Assembly (NCBI RefSeq): GCF_000331995.1
Contig: NC_020134.1
Coordinates: 1,649,465 to 1,713,464 of the forward strand
Length of the DNA stretch: 64,000 nt
From: Thermoclostridium stercorarium subsp. stercorarium DSM 8532
GTDB taxonomy: Bacteria > Bacillota > Clostridia > DSM-8532
Direction: 5' to 3'
The translations under genes were made by a program, and so were the position numbers. Of the stretch, positions 27,435 to 37,092 are shown piece by piece (position 1 is the stretch's first letter; every line of letters begins with the position of its first letter). Below the pieces are notes generated by a model. The model did not search any database. It was not told the origin of the DNA and worked only from the letters and a program-made list of their open reading frames with translations.

Positions 27435-29229
27435 CCACTTCCACCCCCTTCTCCGACTTTACCCACTTTCTACTTATAAAAGGCTGCTGCTTGACATCTT
27501 TCGGGTTAATAAAGTCCGGCCTGTCTTCTTCTTTCCAAAGCGGCGCCCTGAATATGGTATTGGTTCTTCTGCCTGTTGTTTTCGGTGCAAACGGGGCAAG
27601 GAACGGAACACCAAAAGATTTTGCGTTTATCAGCAGCAGAAAATGTATGAAAACGCCAAGGCTTATTCCCAAAAGGCCGGCAAAACCTGCAAGGAGGATA
27701 TATATAAAACGCATCGCACGGAATGAATATCCCAGGGAAAAATCAGGAATGGCAAATGATCCGATTCCCGTAACGGCTACTATTATTATAAGGAACGGGC
27801 TTACAAGGTTCGCCGAAACAGCAGCCTGACCAAGAATTAAACCGCCTACAATGCTCAGTGTAGGACCTATCGGGCCGGGTATTCTTATACCCGCTTCGCG
27901 GATAAGCTCGAAGGCTATTTCCATGATAAAAAGGCTTACAATTGTCGGGAAAGGAACCTTTTCCCGTGATGACGCAATAGCGAGCAGCAAATCAGTAGGG
28001 AGCATTTCCTGATGGAAATTGGTTATTGCCAGGTATACCGCCGGAAGAAAGAGTGTAATCAATATCCCCATAATTCTTATAAGTCTCAGTAAAGTGGAAT
28101 AAGGATACCTTAAATAATAATCCTCCGGTGAGTGAATAAGATTGAAAAAGGTTACCGGAATTACAATTACAAAAGGACTTCCGTGCACAATTATCGCAAC
28201 GCGTCCTTCGCCCAGATAGGCTGCCACCCTGTCTGGTCGTTCGGTTAAAAGCATTTGCGGTGCCGGAAGATAAGTATCATCTTCAAGAAACTGTTCCAGT
28301 TCCCCTGCATCGCGCAAATATGCGATTTTTATGCTTTTGAGCCTTTTTCGTACCTCATCCACAAGCCTGCTGTTTGCCAGATTTTTTATATAGACAATAC
28401 TGCACGGTGTTTTGCTTCTTTCACCCACCAAAACGTCTTCTACAATCAGGTTTTCATCTTTAAGTATTTTCCTGAGGAGGGCCGAATTGGCCCTGTGGGA
28501 TTCTATGAAAGATTCCCTCGGTCCGCGTATGTTCAGTTCCGACGTTGGCTTTTCAACATTTCTGTGTTCCCATCCCTTAACATCCGCGCCAAAGGCCACA
28601 TCAAGTCCGTCAATGAATATCCCTGCACCACCGAAATTAATTTCGTCAATAACTTCCTGGTATGTTTCACACACTTTAATCTGGTTCTGCGGAATCAAAT
28701 GGTCATGAATAATGTCTTTAACCGGCCTGTCTTCGGTGTCCATGGGCATTACCGACAAAGTCATCAGCGGAACGAGAATATTGTTGTTGACCAGCGAATT
28801 GTCAACAAGACCGTCAAAAAAGCAGACGAAGGCCGGATATACCTTGTCTTTTACACGCACTTTAAACTCACGTATTTTAAAGTCTCCGTTTATATCGGCG
28901 CTGTACCTTTCTTTTATAACTTCAAGACATGTACTTAATGAACTGCTTATAGTGTCGTCCTTTTTATCTTTTTTCTTTTCCCTGTCATCCGCACTATTCC
29001 TGGCGGATAATGAAACGGGTTTCGTTATTCTTTTTTTCCTATCGGATTTTTTCTGTTCCCCTTCCTGTTTGCCCTTGCCGTCATCTTCGCTGTCTCCGGC
29101 CGCTACACCGTCATCACTGTTTTCGGTGTCCAGCGGCTGATTTTCAAAATCATCAAGGACGAAAGGATTTTTTTCCTTTTCGGGCTTAAACAGAAAAATT
29201 GATTTCAGATAGGAAGTTATACCTTTCAA
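27409..29229 (-). CDS. Spore germination protein, GerA family subunit
   Basis: 606 residues. The GerAA core comprises a soluble N-terminal domain and four to six helices (about 375-535), including GRVAIIVHGSPFVIVIPVTF and MPTDLLLAIASSREKVPFPT as split conserved stretches (second preceded by EMLP). The first 110 residues carry an unusually long charged, low-complexity extension rich in Asp/Glu then Lys/Arg. TTG start at 29229 with GGGAGGGTG upstream. It forms an oligomeric channel with the B and C subunits. Confidence 0.92.
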   Translation of the reverse strand: MKGITSYLKSIFLFKPEKEKNPFVLDDFENQPLDTENSDDGVAAGDSEDDGKGKQEGEQKKSDRKKRITKPVSLSARNSADDREKKKDKKDDTISSSLSTCLEVIKERYSADINGDFKIREFKVRVKDKVYPAFVCFFDGLVDNSLVNNNILVPLMTLSVMPMDTEDRPVKDIIHDHLIPQNQIKVCETYQEVIDEINFGGAGIFIDGLDVAFGADVKGWEHRNVEKPTSELNIRGPRESFIESHRANSALLRKILKDENLIVEDVLVGERSKTPCSIVYIKNLANSRLVDEVRKRLKSIKIAYLRDAGELEQFLEDDTYLPAPQMLLTERPDRVAAYLGEGRVAIIVHGSPFVIVIPVTFFNLIHSPEDYYLRYPYSTLLRLIRIMGILITLFLPAVYLAITNFHQEMLPTDLLLAIASSREKVPFPTIVSLFIMEIAFELIREAGIRIPGPIGPTLSIVGGLILGQAAVSANLVSPFLIIIVAVTGIGSFAIPDFSLGYSFRAMRFIYILLAGFAGLLGISLGVFIHFLLLINAKSFGVPFLAPFAPKTTGRRTNTIFRAPLWKEEDRPDFINPKDVKQQPFISRKWVKSEKGVEVDGEEDNDR

Positions 29230-29409
29230 AAAACACCCTCCCTGAAAGTAAGTCTTGAATTAGTTTTAGCACTGAATACAAATGTTATACTGGATTTAAC
29301 CAAGCGTATAGGTATTTTTTCAAACTTTCAGAGGAAGGGAAATTACCTTTTCAAACGGGTTTTTATGAGAGGAATGATTGTGTTGACTGATAAAATAATT
29401 ATAAAACTA

Positions 29410-29438
29410 TTGATAATTTAAATATTTCCGTGTATAAT
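29410..29438 (+). promoter_or_regulatory. SigA-type promoter of the tRNA-Val gene
   Basis: TTGATA, 17-base spacer, perfect TATAAT at 29433-29438, followed by a GC-rich stretch (GACGCGGG). It lies 70 bases upstream of the tRNA and on the same strand. Confidence 0.65.
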
Positions 29439-29508
29439 TAATGACGCGGGACAGAGAAAGCAGTTGAAATAAAATTCTTAAACGGATTTTGAAGAAGGAA
29501 AAAAATAC

Positions 29509-29582
29509 GGTCACTTAGCTCAGCTGGTTAGAGTACCACGTTGACATCGTGGGGGTCACTGGTTCGATTCCAGTAGTGACCA
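29509..29582 (+). tRNA. tRNA-Val (anticodon GAC)
   Basis: A complete cloverleaf can be folded by eye. The acceptor GGTCACT pairs with AGTGACC, a D arm follows, and the anticodon stem CCACG/CGTGG encloses the loop TTGACAT (anticodon GAC). There is a five-base variable loop, and the T arm ACTGG-TTCGATT-CCAGT and a discriminator A complete it. The 3' CCA is not encoded (TCA follows). It reads the valine codon GUC. It is isolated, with its own promoter and terminator. Confidence 0.95.
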
Positions 29583-29584
29583 TC

Positions 29585-29618
29585 AAAAAGGATTAGGGTT
29601 ATGGCCTAATCCTTTTTT
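29585..29618 (+). terminator. Intrinsic terminator of tRNA-Val
   Basis: AAAAAGGATTAGG pairs perfectly with CCTAATCCTTTTT around a seven-base loop, with a run of T residues, starting three bases after the tRNA. Confidence 0.9.
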
Positions 29619-29736
29619 GTTGTGTGCAATAACTTACGGCAAAATAAAAGAACACGGGGTTAATCTTCTTGTCTCGTACAAAAATTAAAGGCTTCCGGAT
29701 AAACCGAAAGCCTTTTGCTTTTTAATCTGATTCTTG

Positions 29737-31281
29737 CTAATCTGAGTTGGAATTGGTGCCGAAATTCATTTCTTCAATTATGTTCAGCGCTTTCATTGTG
29801 GCTTTGATTGCAGACGCAGTCTGGTCGGAATCAAGGCCCCGTGTTTTGAATTCACGCCCAAGGTACCATGTTATGGACGTTTCCACCAGCGCATTGGTTT
29901 TTCCGCCGGGAGGTATTGTTACAATATAGTCCACCAACTGAGGCATGGGTTTGTTAATCTTTTCATATATCTTTGTGACCGCCTTTACAAAAGCATCGTA
30001 CTGTCCGTCGCCGGTTGAAGTCTCTTCATAAACCTCTCCGTTTATTTGCAGGCTCACAGTGGAAACAGGCTTCAGATTTCTTGCGTGGCATATGTAGTAA
30101 TTCAGCAGTTTAATCTTTTCATCGTTGTGCTTGTTTCTCAAAACGTCCGAGATAATGTACGGCAGATCATCGGTGGTTATATTCTCTTTTTTATCTCCCA
30201 GTTCAACAATCCTGTCTGTTATTTTACGTATGGCTTCACTGTCAAGTTCAATACCCAGTTCCTCCAGGTTTTTCTGAATGCTTGCCTTGCCTGAAGACTT
30301 GCCCAGAGCATATTTCCTCTGTCTTCCGAAACGTTCGGGAATTAAATTATTACAGTAAAGATTGGCTTTGTTATCACCATCGGCATGGACACCGCTTGTC
30401 TGCGTAAAACAGTTTTCTCCTACTATCGGCTTGTTTGCAGGTATCCTTATACCCGAAAAGGCTTCGACAATTTTACTGATTTTTCCAAGCTTTTTCTCAT
30501 CAACATTTAATTCAATTCCTTCACAGAAATCATTAAGTACACCTACAACACTTGACAAAGGAGCATTCCCCGTTCTTTCTCCCAAACCGTTCACTGTGGT
30601 GTGAACTCCAACAGCCCCTGCTTTAACAGCCATAAAAGTATTTGCAACCGCAAGATCATAATCGTTATGGGCATGAAAATCAAACCTTAAATCAGGATAT
30701 CTGTCAACCATAAGCTTAACCAGCTGATAAGTCTGCTCAGGGTGCAGTATTCCCAGAGTATCGGGAAGCATAAATCTTTCAATCTCATAATCCTTTAAGG
30801 AATCGATAAGCTGAAATACGTACTCCGGCGACTGTACTATTCCTTCGGACCACACTTCAAGGTACACGTTTACCCGTAATCCTTTGGAATGGGCATAATT
30901 TATAACATTTTGGATATCTTTTATGTGTTCTTCCGGTGTTTTTTTCAACTGATACTTTACATGCCTTACCGAGCCTTTGCACAACAGATTCATGACCTTT
31001 GCGCCTGCTTCACAGATCCAGTCCACTGACGTAGTACCGTCCACAAACCCAAGAACTTCAATCCTGTCAAGATACCCTTTCTGGGCACCCCAGTTGGATA
31101 TAAGTTTGACAGCTTCCATTTCGCCTTTGGAGACCCTGGCGGATGCAACTTCCACCCTGTCCACTTTCACTTCTTCAATGAGGATTCTTGCGATATTGTA
31201 TTTCTCTGTGGAAGTGAAAGCAACCCCCGGTGTCTGTTCGCCGTCCCTCAACGTTGTATCCATTATCTCTATCTTTTTCAT
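29737..31281 (-). CDS. 2-isopropylmalate synthase-like acyltransferase with regulatory domain
   Basis: About 514 residues. The HMGL-like TIM barrel has the LeuA family motif DTTLRDGEQTPGV and the metal-binding FHAHND. A linker precedes a C-terminal LeuA-type regulatory domain (about 375-500). It should condense acetyl-CoA with a 2-oxo acid. The sequence belongs to a branch distinct from ordinary LeuA, and leuBCD are not nearby, so citramalate or another homologue synthase activity is possible. Start ATG 31281 with AAGGTG six bases upstream; an in-frame GTG nine bases earlier is part of that ribosome site. No T-box leader is seen in the short upstream gap. Confidence 0.8.
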   Translation of the reverse strand: MKKIEIMDTTLRDGEQTPGVAFTSTEKYNIARILIEEVKVDRVEVASARVSKGEMEAVKLISNWGAQKGYLDRIEVLGFVDGTTSVDWICEAGAKVMNLLCKGSVRHVKYQLKKTPEEHIKDIQNVINYAHSKGLRVNVYLEVWSEGIVQSPEYVFQLIDSLKDYEIERFMLPDTLGILHPEQTYQLVKLMVDRYPDLRFDFHAHNDYDLAVANTFMAVKAGAVGVHTTVNGLGERTGNAPLSSVVGVLNDFCEGIELNVDEKKLGKISKIVEAFSGIRIPANKPIVGENCFTQTSGVHADGDNKANLYCNNLIPERFGRQRKYALGKSSGKASIQKNLEELGIELDSEAIRKITDRIVELGDKKENITTDDLPYIISDVLRNKHNDEKIKLLNYYICHARNLKPVSTVSLQINGEVYEETSTGDGQYDAFVKAVTKIYEKINKPMPQLVDYIVTIPPGGKTNALVETSITWYLGREFKTRGLDSDQTASAIKATMKALNIIEEMNFGTNSNSD

Positions 31282-31353
31282 ATAGTTCACCTTGCGCCAC
31301 GTAAAAATTTTTTCATTATTTTACCCTAAAAGATTTATACAGTAAAGATGAAT

Positions 31354-31386
31354 ATAAAAAAAAAAGAACCTGATTGAATTAGGTTC
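31354..31386 (-). terminator. Intrinsic terminator of the nrdR-degS-degU operon
   Basis: On the minus strand GAACCT and AGGTTC enclose a short loop and are followed by a run of ten or more T residues. It lies ten bases after the degU stop. Confidence 0.7.
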
Positions 31387-31396
31387 CGAGATAAAT

Positions 31397-32047
31397 TCAA
31401 ATCAGGTTATGCTTCAATGCATAAACTGCTGCCTGAGTTCTGTCCGAAACTTTTAATTTTTTGAAGATATTAGAAATATGGTTTTTTACCGTTTTTTCAC
31501 TGATATAAAGAGTCTGCGCTATTTCCTTGTTTAACAGCCCCTTCGCTACAAGCCTTAATACCTCGATTTCCCTCTCGCTCAGGATATTTTCCTTCTTTGA
31601 AGAGTTTTTCCCGTTATGCGCATATCTCTTAAATTCCATAACAAGTTCCTTTGCCATTGTGGGCTGAATGTACATTTCGCCTTCGTATACCTTTCTTATC
31701 GCCTCAATAAGCACATATCCATCCGCATCCTTAAGTACATAGCCGCTGGCGCCAAGCTGCAGCGCTTCAAACAAATATTCCCTGTCTGAATGGATGGTAA
31801 GCATAATAATTTTGGCATCAGGATCATTTTGCTTAATAAGTTCCAAAGCCTGCAACCCGTTCTTTTTAGGCATATTTATATCCATTAATACCACATCGGG
31901 TTTCTCAATCTGGTAATAATCGGCAGCCTGGGTACCATTGGCGGCTTCCGCCACTACTTTAATGTCGCTTTCCAGCTCTATTAACTGCTTAAGCCCCTGA
32001 CGAACCATGGAATGATCTTCTACCAGCATTACCCGTATTTTATCCAT
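31397..32047 (-). CDS. degU: NarL/LuxR-type response regulator, DegU-like
   Basis: About 216 residues. The receiver domain has acidic residues in VEDHS, the phospho-acceptor Asp 56 (VLMDINMP) and the conserved Lys. A LuxR-type helix-turn-helix (LSEREIEVLRLVAKGLLNKE) sits near the C-terminus. It is the partner of the DegS-like kinase encoded directly upstream. Start ATG at 32047, with AAAGGGG eight bases upstream. In Bacillus DegU controls motility, exoenzymes and biofilm; the regulon here is unknown. Confidence 0.88.
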   Translation of the reverse strand: MDKIRVMLVEDHSMVRQGLKQLIELESDIKVVAEAANGTQAADYYQIEKPDVVLMDINMPKKNGLQALELIKQNDPDAKIIMLTIHSDREYLFEALQLGASGYVLKDADGYVLIEAIRKVYEGEMYIQPTMAKELVMEFKRYAHNGKNSSKKENILSEREIEVLRLVAKGLLNKEIAQTLYISEKTVKNHISNIFKKLKVSDRTQAAVYALKHNLI

Positions 32048-32065
32048 CCATGTAACCCCTTTCAT

Positions 32066-33214
32066 TTAAACATATGGAAGGACAACCCTGATGGTTGTTC
32101 CCTTACCCGGACAGGATTTTATTTCCATAGTCCCATCAAGCAGTTCAATTCGCTCTTTCATACTGAAAAGACCGAATCCTCCCATGTTGTCGTCCTTATC
32201 CACTTTTATCTCTTGTATATTAAAACCCTTTCCTTTGTCAGAAACGGTAATTACTATATCTATAGCCGTAAATTCCATGATTACCGATGCATGTTTCGCT
32301 CCCGAATGCTTATAGACATTATTCAGCGCTTCCTGCACCACTCTGAATATTGTCAGCGCCACGTTCTTATCATGTACTTCCTTTTCAATTCCCCTTTTTT
32401 GAAAATTGACAGTAATTCCCGTTTCATATGAAAATTTATCCATGTATTTTTTCAGCGTTGGTATAAGCCCTATATCTTCAAGTGACATCGGTCTTAAAGC
32501 ATATATTATTCTTCTTACGTCAACCAGAGATTCGCGCACAATCTGCTTCAGATTTTTCAGCTCTTCTTTGGCCTTGTTTATATCAGTCTCAATCAGTTTT
32601 TCACATATTTCAGCTTTCAGAACCACATTGGATAATACCTGGGCCGGTCCGTCATGTATCTCCCTCGCGACCCTGCTCCTTTCCTCTTCCTGGGCCTGAA
32701 TAACGCGAATGGCGAGGTATTTCCTTTTTTCCACGTCTTCAAGCTGCATGTTCAGATCTTTCAAATCTCCTGAAAGATACTCCATTACCGTGCCAACCTG
32801 GTTGATTAACTGCTCAGCCTTCCGAACTGTTTTAGAAGCTTCCCTCAGCCGCCTTTCCAGTTCATTTCTCCGGATAATCGCAAATTTTTCCCGCTCTCTG
32901 TTTACCGCAAGTTCAACCCTGATTTTGTCGGCCTGTTCGTACGCAATGCGTATATCATCCTGAGAATATTTGTCAAAGTTGCTGCTTACCATTGCGAGCC
33001 TCTCACGGCTTTTTTTCAGTGCAATTTCCAGTTCGTCGTTCTTTTTGATAATTCTCTCCACTTCAATTCTCAGCTCTTCAAGATCCCTTCTCAGTCTTTC
33101 GCATTCAATCCTTGCCCCTTCTGCAATATCGTATATGGCTTCCCGGCTTCTGTCAATCATTTTTATAGTATCCCTGATAATCTTATTAAGCCTGGATACA
33201 TTAAACTCTTCCAA
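32066..33214 (-). CDS. degS: Sensor histidine kinase, DegS-like
   Basis: 382 residues, cytoplasmic. The N-terminal half is the long coiled coil of the DegS sensor domain (SSNFDKYSQDDIRIAYEQA resembles Bacillus DegS). The HisKA_3 box REIHDGPAQV gives the phosphorylated His 187. The HATPase_c domain has NNVYKHSGA and DKGKGF. No membrane segment, as in DegS. TTG start at 33214, with GGGGG about ten bases upstream. It is 16 bases after nrdR and is followed within 18 bases by degU, so the three are probably one operon. Confidence 0.9.
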   Translation of the reverse strand: MEEFNVSRLNKIIRDTIKMIDRSREAIYDIAEGARIECERLRRDLEELRIEVERIIKKNDELEIALKKSRERLAMVSSNFDKYSQDDIRIAYEQADKIRVELAVNREREKFAIIRRNELERRLREASKTVRKAEQLINQVGTVMEYLSGDLKDLNMQLEDVEKRKYLAIRVIQAQEEERSRVAREIHDGPAQVLSNVVLKAEICEKLIETDINKAKEELKNLKQIVRESLVDVRRIIYALRPMSLEDIGLIPTLKKYMDKFSYETGITVNFQKRGIEKEVHDKNVALTIFRVVQEALNNVYKHSGAKHASVIMEFTAIDIVITVSDKGKGFNIQEIKVDKDDNMGGFGLFSMKERIELLDGTMEIKSCPGKGTTIRVVLPYV

Positions 33215-33230
33215 AGTTAGTTAACCCCCG

Positions 33231-33686
33231 CTATTTTTCATCTATGATTTTCTGGAGCTCTGCCATGAATGTATTAATATCCTTGAACTGGCGGTAAACA
33301 GAAGCAAAACGAACATAGGCAACTTCATCCAGTTTCCTTAATTCTTCCAAAACCAATTCTCCTATTGCGGTGCTCGTGATTTCTCTCTGAAGGGAGTTAT
33401 GAATCTTGGCTTCCACATTATCAATAAGCTGTTCTATCTGATGTATTGAAATCGGCCGCTTTTCACATGCCCTTAATACGCCGTTTAGAAGTTTTTCCCT
33501 GTTATACGGTTGACGGGACTTGTCCTTCTTAATAACAATCAAAGGCATATATTCGACTTTTTCATATGTAGTAAAACGTTTTTGACATCTCAAACACTCT
33601 CTGCGTCTGCGGATCGTGGTACCTTCATCCGTAGGACGTGAATCTATTACTCTGTCCTCCATATGGGAACAGTACGGACACCTCAT
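33231..33686 (-). CDS. nrdR: Transcriptional repressor NrdR
   Basis: 151 residues, the standard length. The zinc ribbon has Cys 3, 6, 31 and 34 (MRCPYCSH and ECLRCQKRF), and the ATP-cone domain covers about 48-138. It represses ribonucleotide reductase genes in response to ATP/dATP. The ATG is preceded by GGAGGT. No NrdR box or nrd gene is nearby. It leads the degS-degU genes, an arrangement that probably reflects shared transcription only. Confidence 0.96.
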   Translation of the reverse strand: MRCPYCSHMEDRVIDSRPTDEGTTIRRRRECLRCQKRFTTYEKVEYMPLIVIKKDKSRQPYNREKLLNGVLRACEKRPISIHQIEQLIDNVEAKIHNSLQREITSTAIGELVLEELRKLDEVAYVRFASVYRQFKDINTFMAELQKIIDEK

Positions 33687-33858
33687 AGCCTACCTCCTTT
33701 TTGACTTTTATAGCCGGAAGATAAAATAATTTAAACAGAAACTTAATTTTAAACAATTTTTTATTATATATCAATTATCGAAAAAAAAACAGTTTTATTT
33801 TAGAAAAGTATTATATATTGTATTTATTTTTACATCACTGGAAAATATATAATACATT

Positions 33859-34158
33859 TTATCGTTCTTTCAGTTCCACCAGAATAATATCGTCACCAAC
33901 TTTTCTAACATCCTTCCATGGTATAACCATTTCTTCTATTCTACCAAATAATCTGAAAATTGACCATCTTCCCGGCAGGATTAATGAAACGATTTTACCC
34001 GATTCAAGGTTAAATTCGGCGTCTTTTACAAAACCCAGTCTTTTCCCGTCTGCAATGTTTATTACTTCCTTCTGCCTTAAATCGGTAATTCTGCATATAC
34101 CGCAATTGGGAAGCTGGATTCCTTCCCGTTCGAAACTTCTGTATTCACGCTGAAGCAT
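33859..34158 (-). CDS. ymxH: YlmC/YmxH family PRC-barrel sporulation protein
   Basis: 99 residues. The PRC-barrel core (CRITDLRQKEVINIADGKRLG onward, given here as CRITDLRQKEVINIADGKRL) and the ending IPWKDVRKVGDDIILVEL are typical of YlmC/YmxH proteins. The start at ATG 34158 adds a 22-residue N-terminal segment and is supported by AAAGGGTG five bases upstream. It follows sigG, the usual genomic position. Its exact role in sporulation is unclear. Confidence 0.85.
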   Translation of the reverse strand: MLQREYRSFEREGIQLPNCGICRITDLRQKEVINIADGKRLGFVKDAEFNLESGKIVSLILPGRWSIFRLFGRIEEMVIPWKDVRKVGDDIILVELKER

Positions 34159-34199
34159 TGCAACACCCTTTGGATTCTGATTCTAATAAAATGTATTCA

Positions 34200-34233
34200 T
34201 AAAAAAAGGAAGTAAGAACCACCTTACTTCCTT
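34200..34233 (-). terminator. Intrinsic terminator after sigG
   Basis: On the minus strand AAGGAAGTAAG pairs perfectly with CTTACTTCCTT around a six-base loop and runs into a T tract. It lies 22 bases after the sigG stop and separates it from ymxH. Confidence 0.88.
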
Positions 34234-34255
34234 TATACATCAGTAATCTGTATTG

Positions 34256-35026
34256 TTAAACATATTTTCGCATATGTCTTAACGCAGCTTTTTCAAGTCT
34301 TGACACCTGTGCCTGAGAAATTCCTATTTCCTCCGCAACCTCCATTTGCGTCCTTCCCCTGAAAAACCTGAGATCCACAATCATCCGTTCCCTTTCGGTA
34401 AGTTTCGAAATAGCTTCATTTATCGATATGTTTTCCAGCCATCGCTCATCGTTGTTTTTTTCGTCACTGACCTGATCCATCACGTAAATGGCATCACCAC
34501 CGTCGTGGTAAACCGATTCAAAAAGGGATATTGGTTCCTGTATGGCATCAAGTGCCAATATTACATCTTCTCTTGGCACATTCATTTCCTCAGCTATTTC
34601 ACTGACCGAAGGATCCCTTGACAGTTTATTTGTAAGTTTCTCTTTAGCCTGCAGGGCTTTATATGCTATATCCTTCAATGAACGGCTTACGCGGATGGAG
34701 TTGTTGTCTCTTAAATACCTTCTTATTTCTCCGATTATCATCGGCACCGCATAGGTAGAAAACTTCACATTCTGTGACAAATCAAAATTGTCAATGGCTT
34801 TTATCAGACCTATACAACCCACCTGGAAAAGATCGTCCACGTTTTCGCCCCTGTTATTAAATCTCTGAATCACGCTTAATACCAGCCTAAGATTCCCATG
34901 GATGAATTCTTCACGGGCTTTTTTATCTCCGTTCTTAATTCTTTTGAACAGTTCGTCTTTTTGTTTGTTTGTAAGTACAGGAAGTTTGGACGTGTTTACT
35001 CCGCATATTTCCACCTTGTTGATCAA
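34256..35026 (-). CDS. sigG: RNA polymerase sporulation sigma factor SigG
   Basis: About 256 residues. The N-terminus INKVEICGVNTSKLPVL is diagnostic of SigG and carries its gatekeeper region. Regions 2 (DLFQVGCIGLIKAIDNFD), 3 and 4 (SQAQVSRLEKAALRHMRK) follow. It drives late forespore genes, including ger operons. Start: TTG at 35026, because AAAGGGGAGGTG lies five bases upstream and the conserved N-terminus begins there. An upstream in-frame start would add 12 non-conserved residues. It follows sigE by about 200 bases, the classical order. Confidence 0.96.
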   Translation of the reverse strand: MINKVEICGVNTSKLPVLTNKQKDELFKRIKNGDKKAREEFIHGNLRLVLSVIQRFNNRGENVDDLFQVGCIGLIKAIDNFDLSQNVKFSTYAVPMIIGEIRRYLRDNNSIRVSRSLKDIAYKALQAKEKLTNKLSRDPSVSEIAEEMNVPREDVILALDAIQEPISLFESVYHDGGDAIYVMDQVSDEKNNDERWLENISINEAISKLTERERMIVDLRFFRGRTQMEVAEEIGISQAQVSRLEKAALRHMRKYV

Positions 35027-35223
35027 GATGACACCTCCCCTTTTGATAAAGCCTAATATCATTTTTTCCGGGAAGGTGCCAAATATACTGTTCTAAATCC
35101 CTGAAAATATCGCAAAAACCCCTTGACAGACTTTTTAATGAAGAACAACGTTGCTTAACAGGGCATATAAAATTTTATATAAATTATTCTGCACGGAAAT
35201 ATTATTGTTATATTATTTCCATA

Positions 35224-35946
35224 TTACAGCATCCTTGTTATTTCCTTCTTCAGCCGGCTTAAAATTCTTTTTTCAAGGCGCGAAATGTAGGATTGTGAAA
35301 TTCCCAGCATATCAGCCACTTCCTTCTGCGTTTTTTCTTTTTGATTGTTTAAACCAAACCTCATTTCCATTATTTTTTTCTCCCGCCTGCTGAGTTTACT
35401 CATTGCCATTTTCAATAATTCCTTGTCTATTTCATCATCAAGGTTTTTTTGTATCAAATCCCCGTCAGTTCCGAGAATGTCGGACAAAAGCAGTTCATTC
35501 CCATCCCAGTCCACATTCAAAGGCTCGTCTATTGACACCTCGGTACGCACCCTGCTGTTTTTCCTTAAGTACATCAGTATTTCATTTTCAATGCACCTTG
35601 AAGCATACGTGGCCAGTTTTATATTGCGGGACGGGTTATATGTGTTTATTGCCTTGATTAAGCCAATGGTCCCTATTGACGTCAGATCTTCAATATCCAT
35701 GCCGGTGTTTTCAAATTTCCTTGCTATATACACTACCAGCCTTAAATTTCGTTCAATCAGCGTTTTTTTAACCGGCATGTCATCCTTTTCAAGCAAATCC
35801 AGAAGTTCTGCTTCCTCTTCATTGGTCAAAGGCGGCGGAAGCGCTTCGCTGCCACCAAGATAAAACAGTTCCCCGGGTTTAAATATTCTGCTGATTCTAT
35901 AAAAAAATTTCAGTAACTCTACCGTTAATACATTACCAAGTTTCAT
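35224..35946 (-). CDS. sigE: RNA polymerase sporulation sigma factor SigE precursor
   Basis: About 240 residues. The first roughly 27 residues ([20 protein letters not shown]) form the amphipathic pro-sequence removed by SpoIIGA. Region 2 reads [20 protein letters not shown] and region 4 ends [19 protein letters not shown]. Active SigE controls early mother-cell genes. Start ATG 35946 with GAGGGGG six bases upstream. It is encoded 110 bases downstream of its own protease gene. Confidence 0.96.
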   Translation of the reverse strand: MKLGNVLTVELLKFFYRISRIFKPGELFYLGGSEALPPPLTNEEEAELLDLLEKDDMPVKKTLIERNLRLVVYIARKFENTGMDIEDLTSIGTIGLIKAINTYNPSRNIKLATYASRCIENEILMYLRKNSRVRTEVSIDEPLNVDWDGNELLLSDILGTDGDLIQKNLDDEIDKELLKMAMSKLSRREKKIMEMRFGLNNQKEKTQKEVADMLGISQSYISRLEKRILSRLKKEITRML

Positions 35947-36055
35947 TCCTATCCCCCTCGTATGTAATGACATTTGTAAGAAATTTATATCAATTTTCCG
36001 GTTGATAACCGGAAGTGTAAGAATCCCATTAATGTCGGCCGTCGGGCGATGTAAT

Positions 36056-36952
36056 TTATGCCGTAACCATTTCAGGGCTTATAATGGCCCTGTATTGCTC
36101 GGCGGATGAAAGCCTGCTCCGGCTTATGCATACAACAACCTGGGTACGCTCAAAACATAATTCTTCCTTTTCCACGCAAACACCGTCGGGCTTAAAACCC
36201 GGCAGCATCCCGTTCTGGGTTCCGATTGAGTTAAACGGAATTAATCTGATCCTTTTTATCCATTCCGCGTTTTCGTCATAACTTGGCGCGGCACTCATCT
36301 GAGTCCAGTTCTCAAACCATTTAACCATGCCGTCAGGCAGCAGCTCCCTTATGCTTTCCAGCTCGGCAATCATTACAGGCCACTGTGAAACCGGATCGGT
36401 CAGGGAATTGCCTGTATCGATCAGGGCATCAACACAAACTGTTTTGCCGTCAAGACTGATATAGGTCTTAACTATGTATGAATCCTTTTCTATGCGTTTC
36501 CTGAATATGTCGGTAAATGCACGAACCATCAAAAATCCGGTTGCAAGGGTTAATATCAGAAGCATTCCGTCGCTTTTCATCTGGGTGTAAAATTCACCGT
36601 TTTTAAAGTAAATTCCCTGGTTCAGAAAGCTCATTAAAGCAAAGCCCGCCCCTGCAAATATAAAGGAAGAAATATAGAACGACAGCAGCGCTTTAAACCA
36701 GTTTTTAAGCCGTTGACACGGGAATGCAATTGAAACCATCAGTATTGAAAGCATTATTTTTCCGCCGATTGTATATAGGGTTCCGATTCTTGGACACAGG
36801 AGCATGACAACCAGATACGCTGCACCGACGGTGGCAGATATTAACTTACGCAGCGCTGTTGAGTACCTGCCCGACAATTTCTGCGTCACTAATAAAATTC
36901 CGTAATTAACGATAATATTCTGAAGAAACAGGATATCTATGTAAACCGACAT
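36056..36952 (-). CDS. spoIIGA: Sigma-E processing peptidase SpoIIGA
   Basis: About 298 residues. Five membrane helices occupy the first 150 residues (starting [18 protein letters not shown]). The cytoplasmic aspartic-protease domain follows, with the catalytic D179-T-G-N ([13 protein letters not shown]). It cleaves the SigE pro-sequence after a signal from the forespore (SpoIIR). Start ATG 36952 with GAGGTG five bases upstream. The divergence of the C-terminal region from other families is normal for SpoIIGA. Confidence 0.93.
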   Translation of the reverse strand: MSVYIDILFLQNIIVNYGILLVTQKLSGRYSTALRKLISATVGAAYLVVMLLCPRIGTLYTIGGKIMLSILMVSIAFPCQRLKNWFKALLSFYISSFIFAGAGFALMSFLNQGIYFKNGEFYTQMKSDGMLLILTLATGFLMVRAFTDIFRKRIEKDSYIVKTYISLDGKTVCVDALIDTGNSLTDPVSQWPVMIAELESIRELLPDGMVKWFENWTQMSAAPSYDENAEWIKRIRLIPFNSIGTQNGMLPGFKPDGVCVEKEELCFERTQVVVCISRSRLSSAEQYRAIISPEMVTA

Positions 36953-37092
36953 AACAACACCTCTGCCCGTCTGGTTGCGTATCCCCAACGTATTTTAAAA
37001 AGGGCATACTTTTCCCTTATCCACCTATATGCCCGTGCACTGAAATTTATGCCTGTAAGTTAACTCCTGAATAAAAACTATAAGTGTAAAAA

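Noticed and set aside
28255-28938. A 227-codon plus-strand open frame inside the gerA gene
   Set aside because: It is antisense to a well-supported GerA coding region and its residues look random (rich in Phe, Tyr and Cys).
29230-29300. A SigG promoter upstream of gerA
   Set aside because: Expected by biology, but no sequence with both elements at correct spacing was convincing by eye.
31282-31396. A T-box or leucine attenuator upstream of the LeuA-like gene
   Set aside because: The gap is about 110 bases, has no AGGGTGGnACCGCG-like sequence, and its hairpin belongs to the degU terminator.
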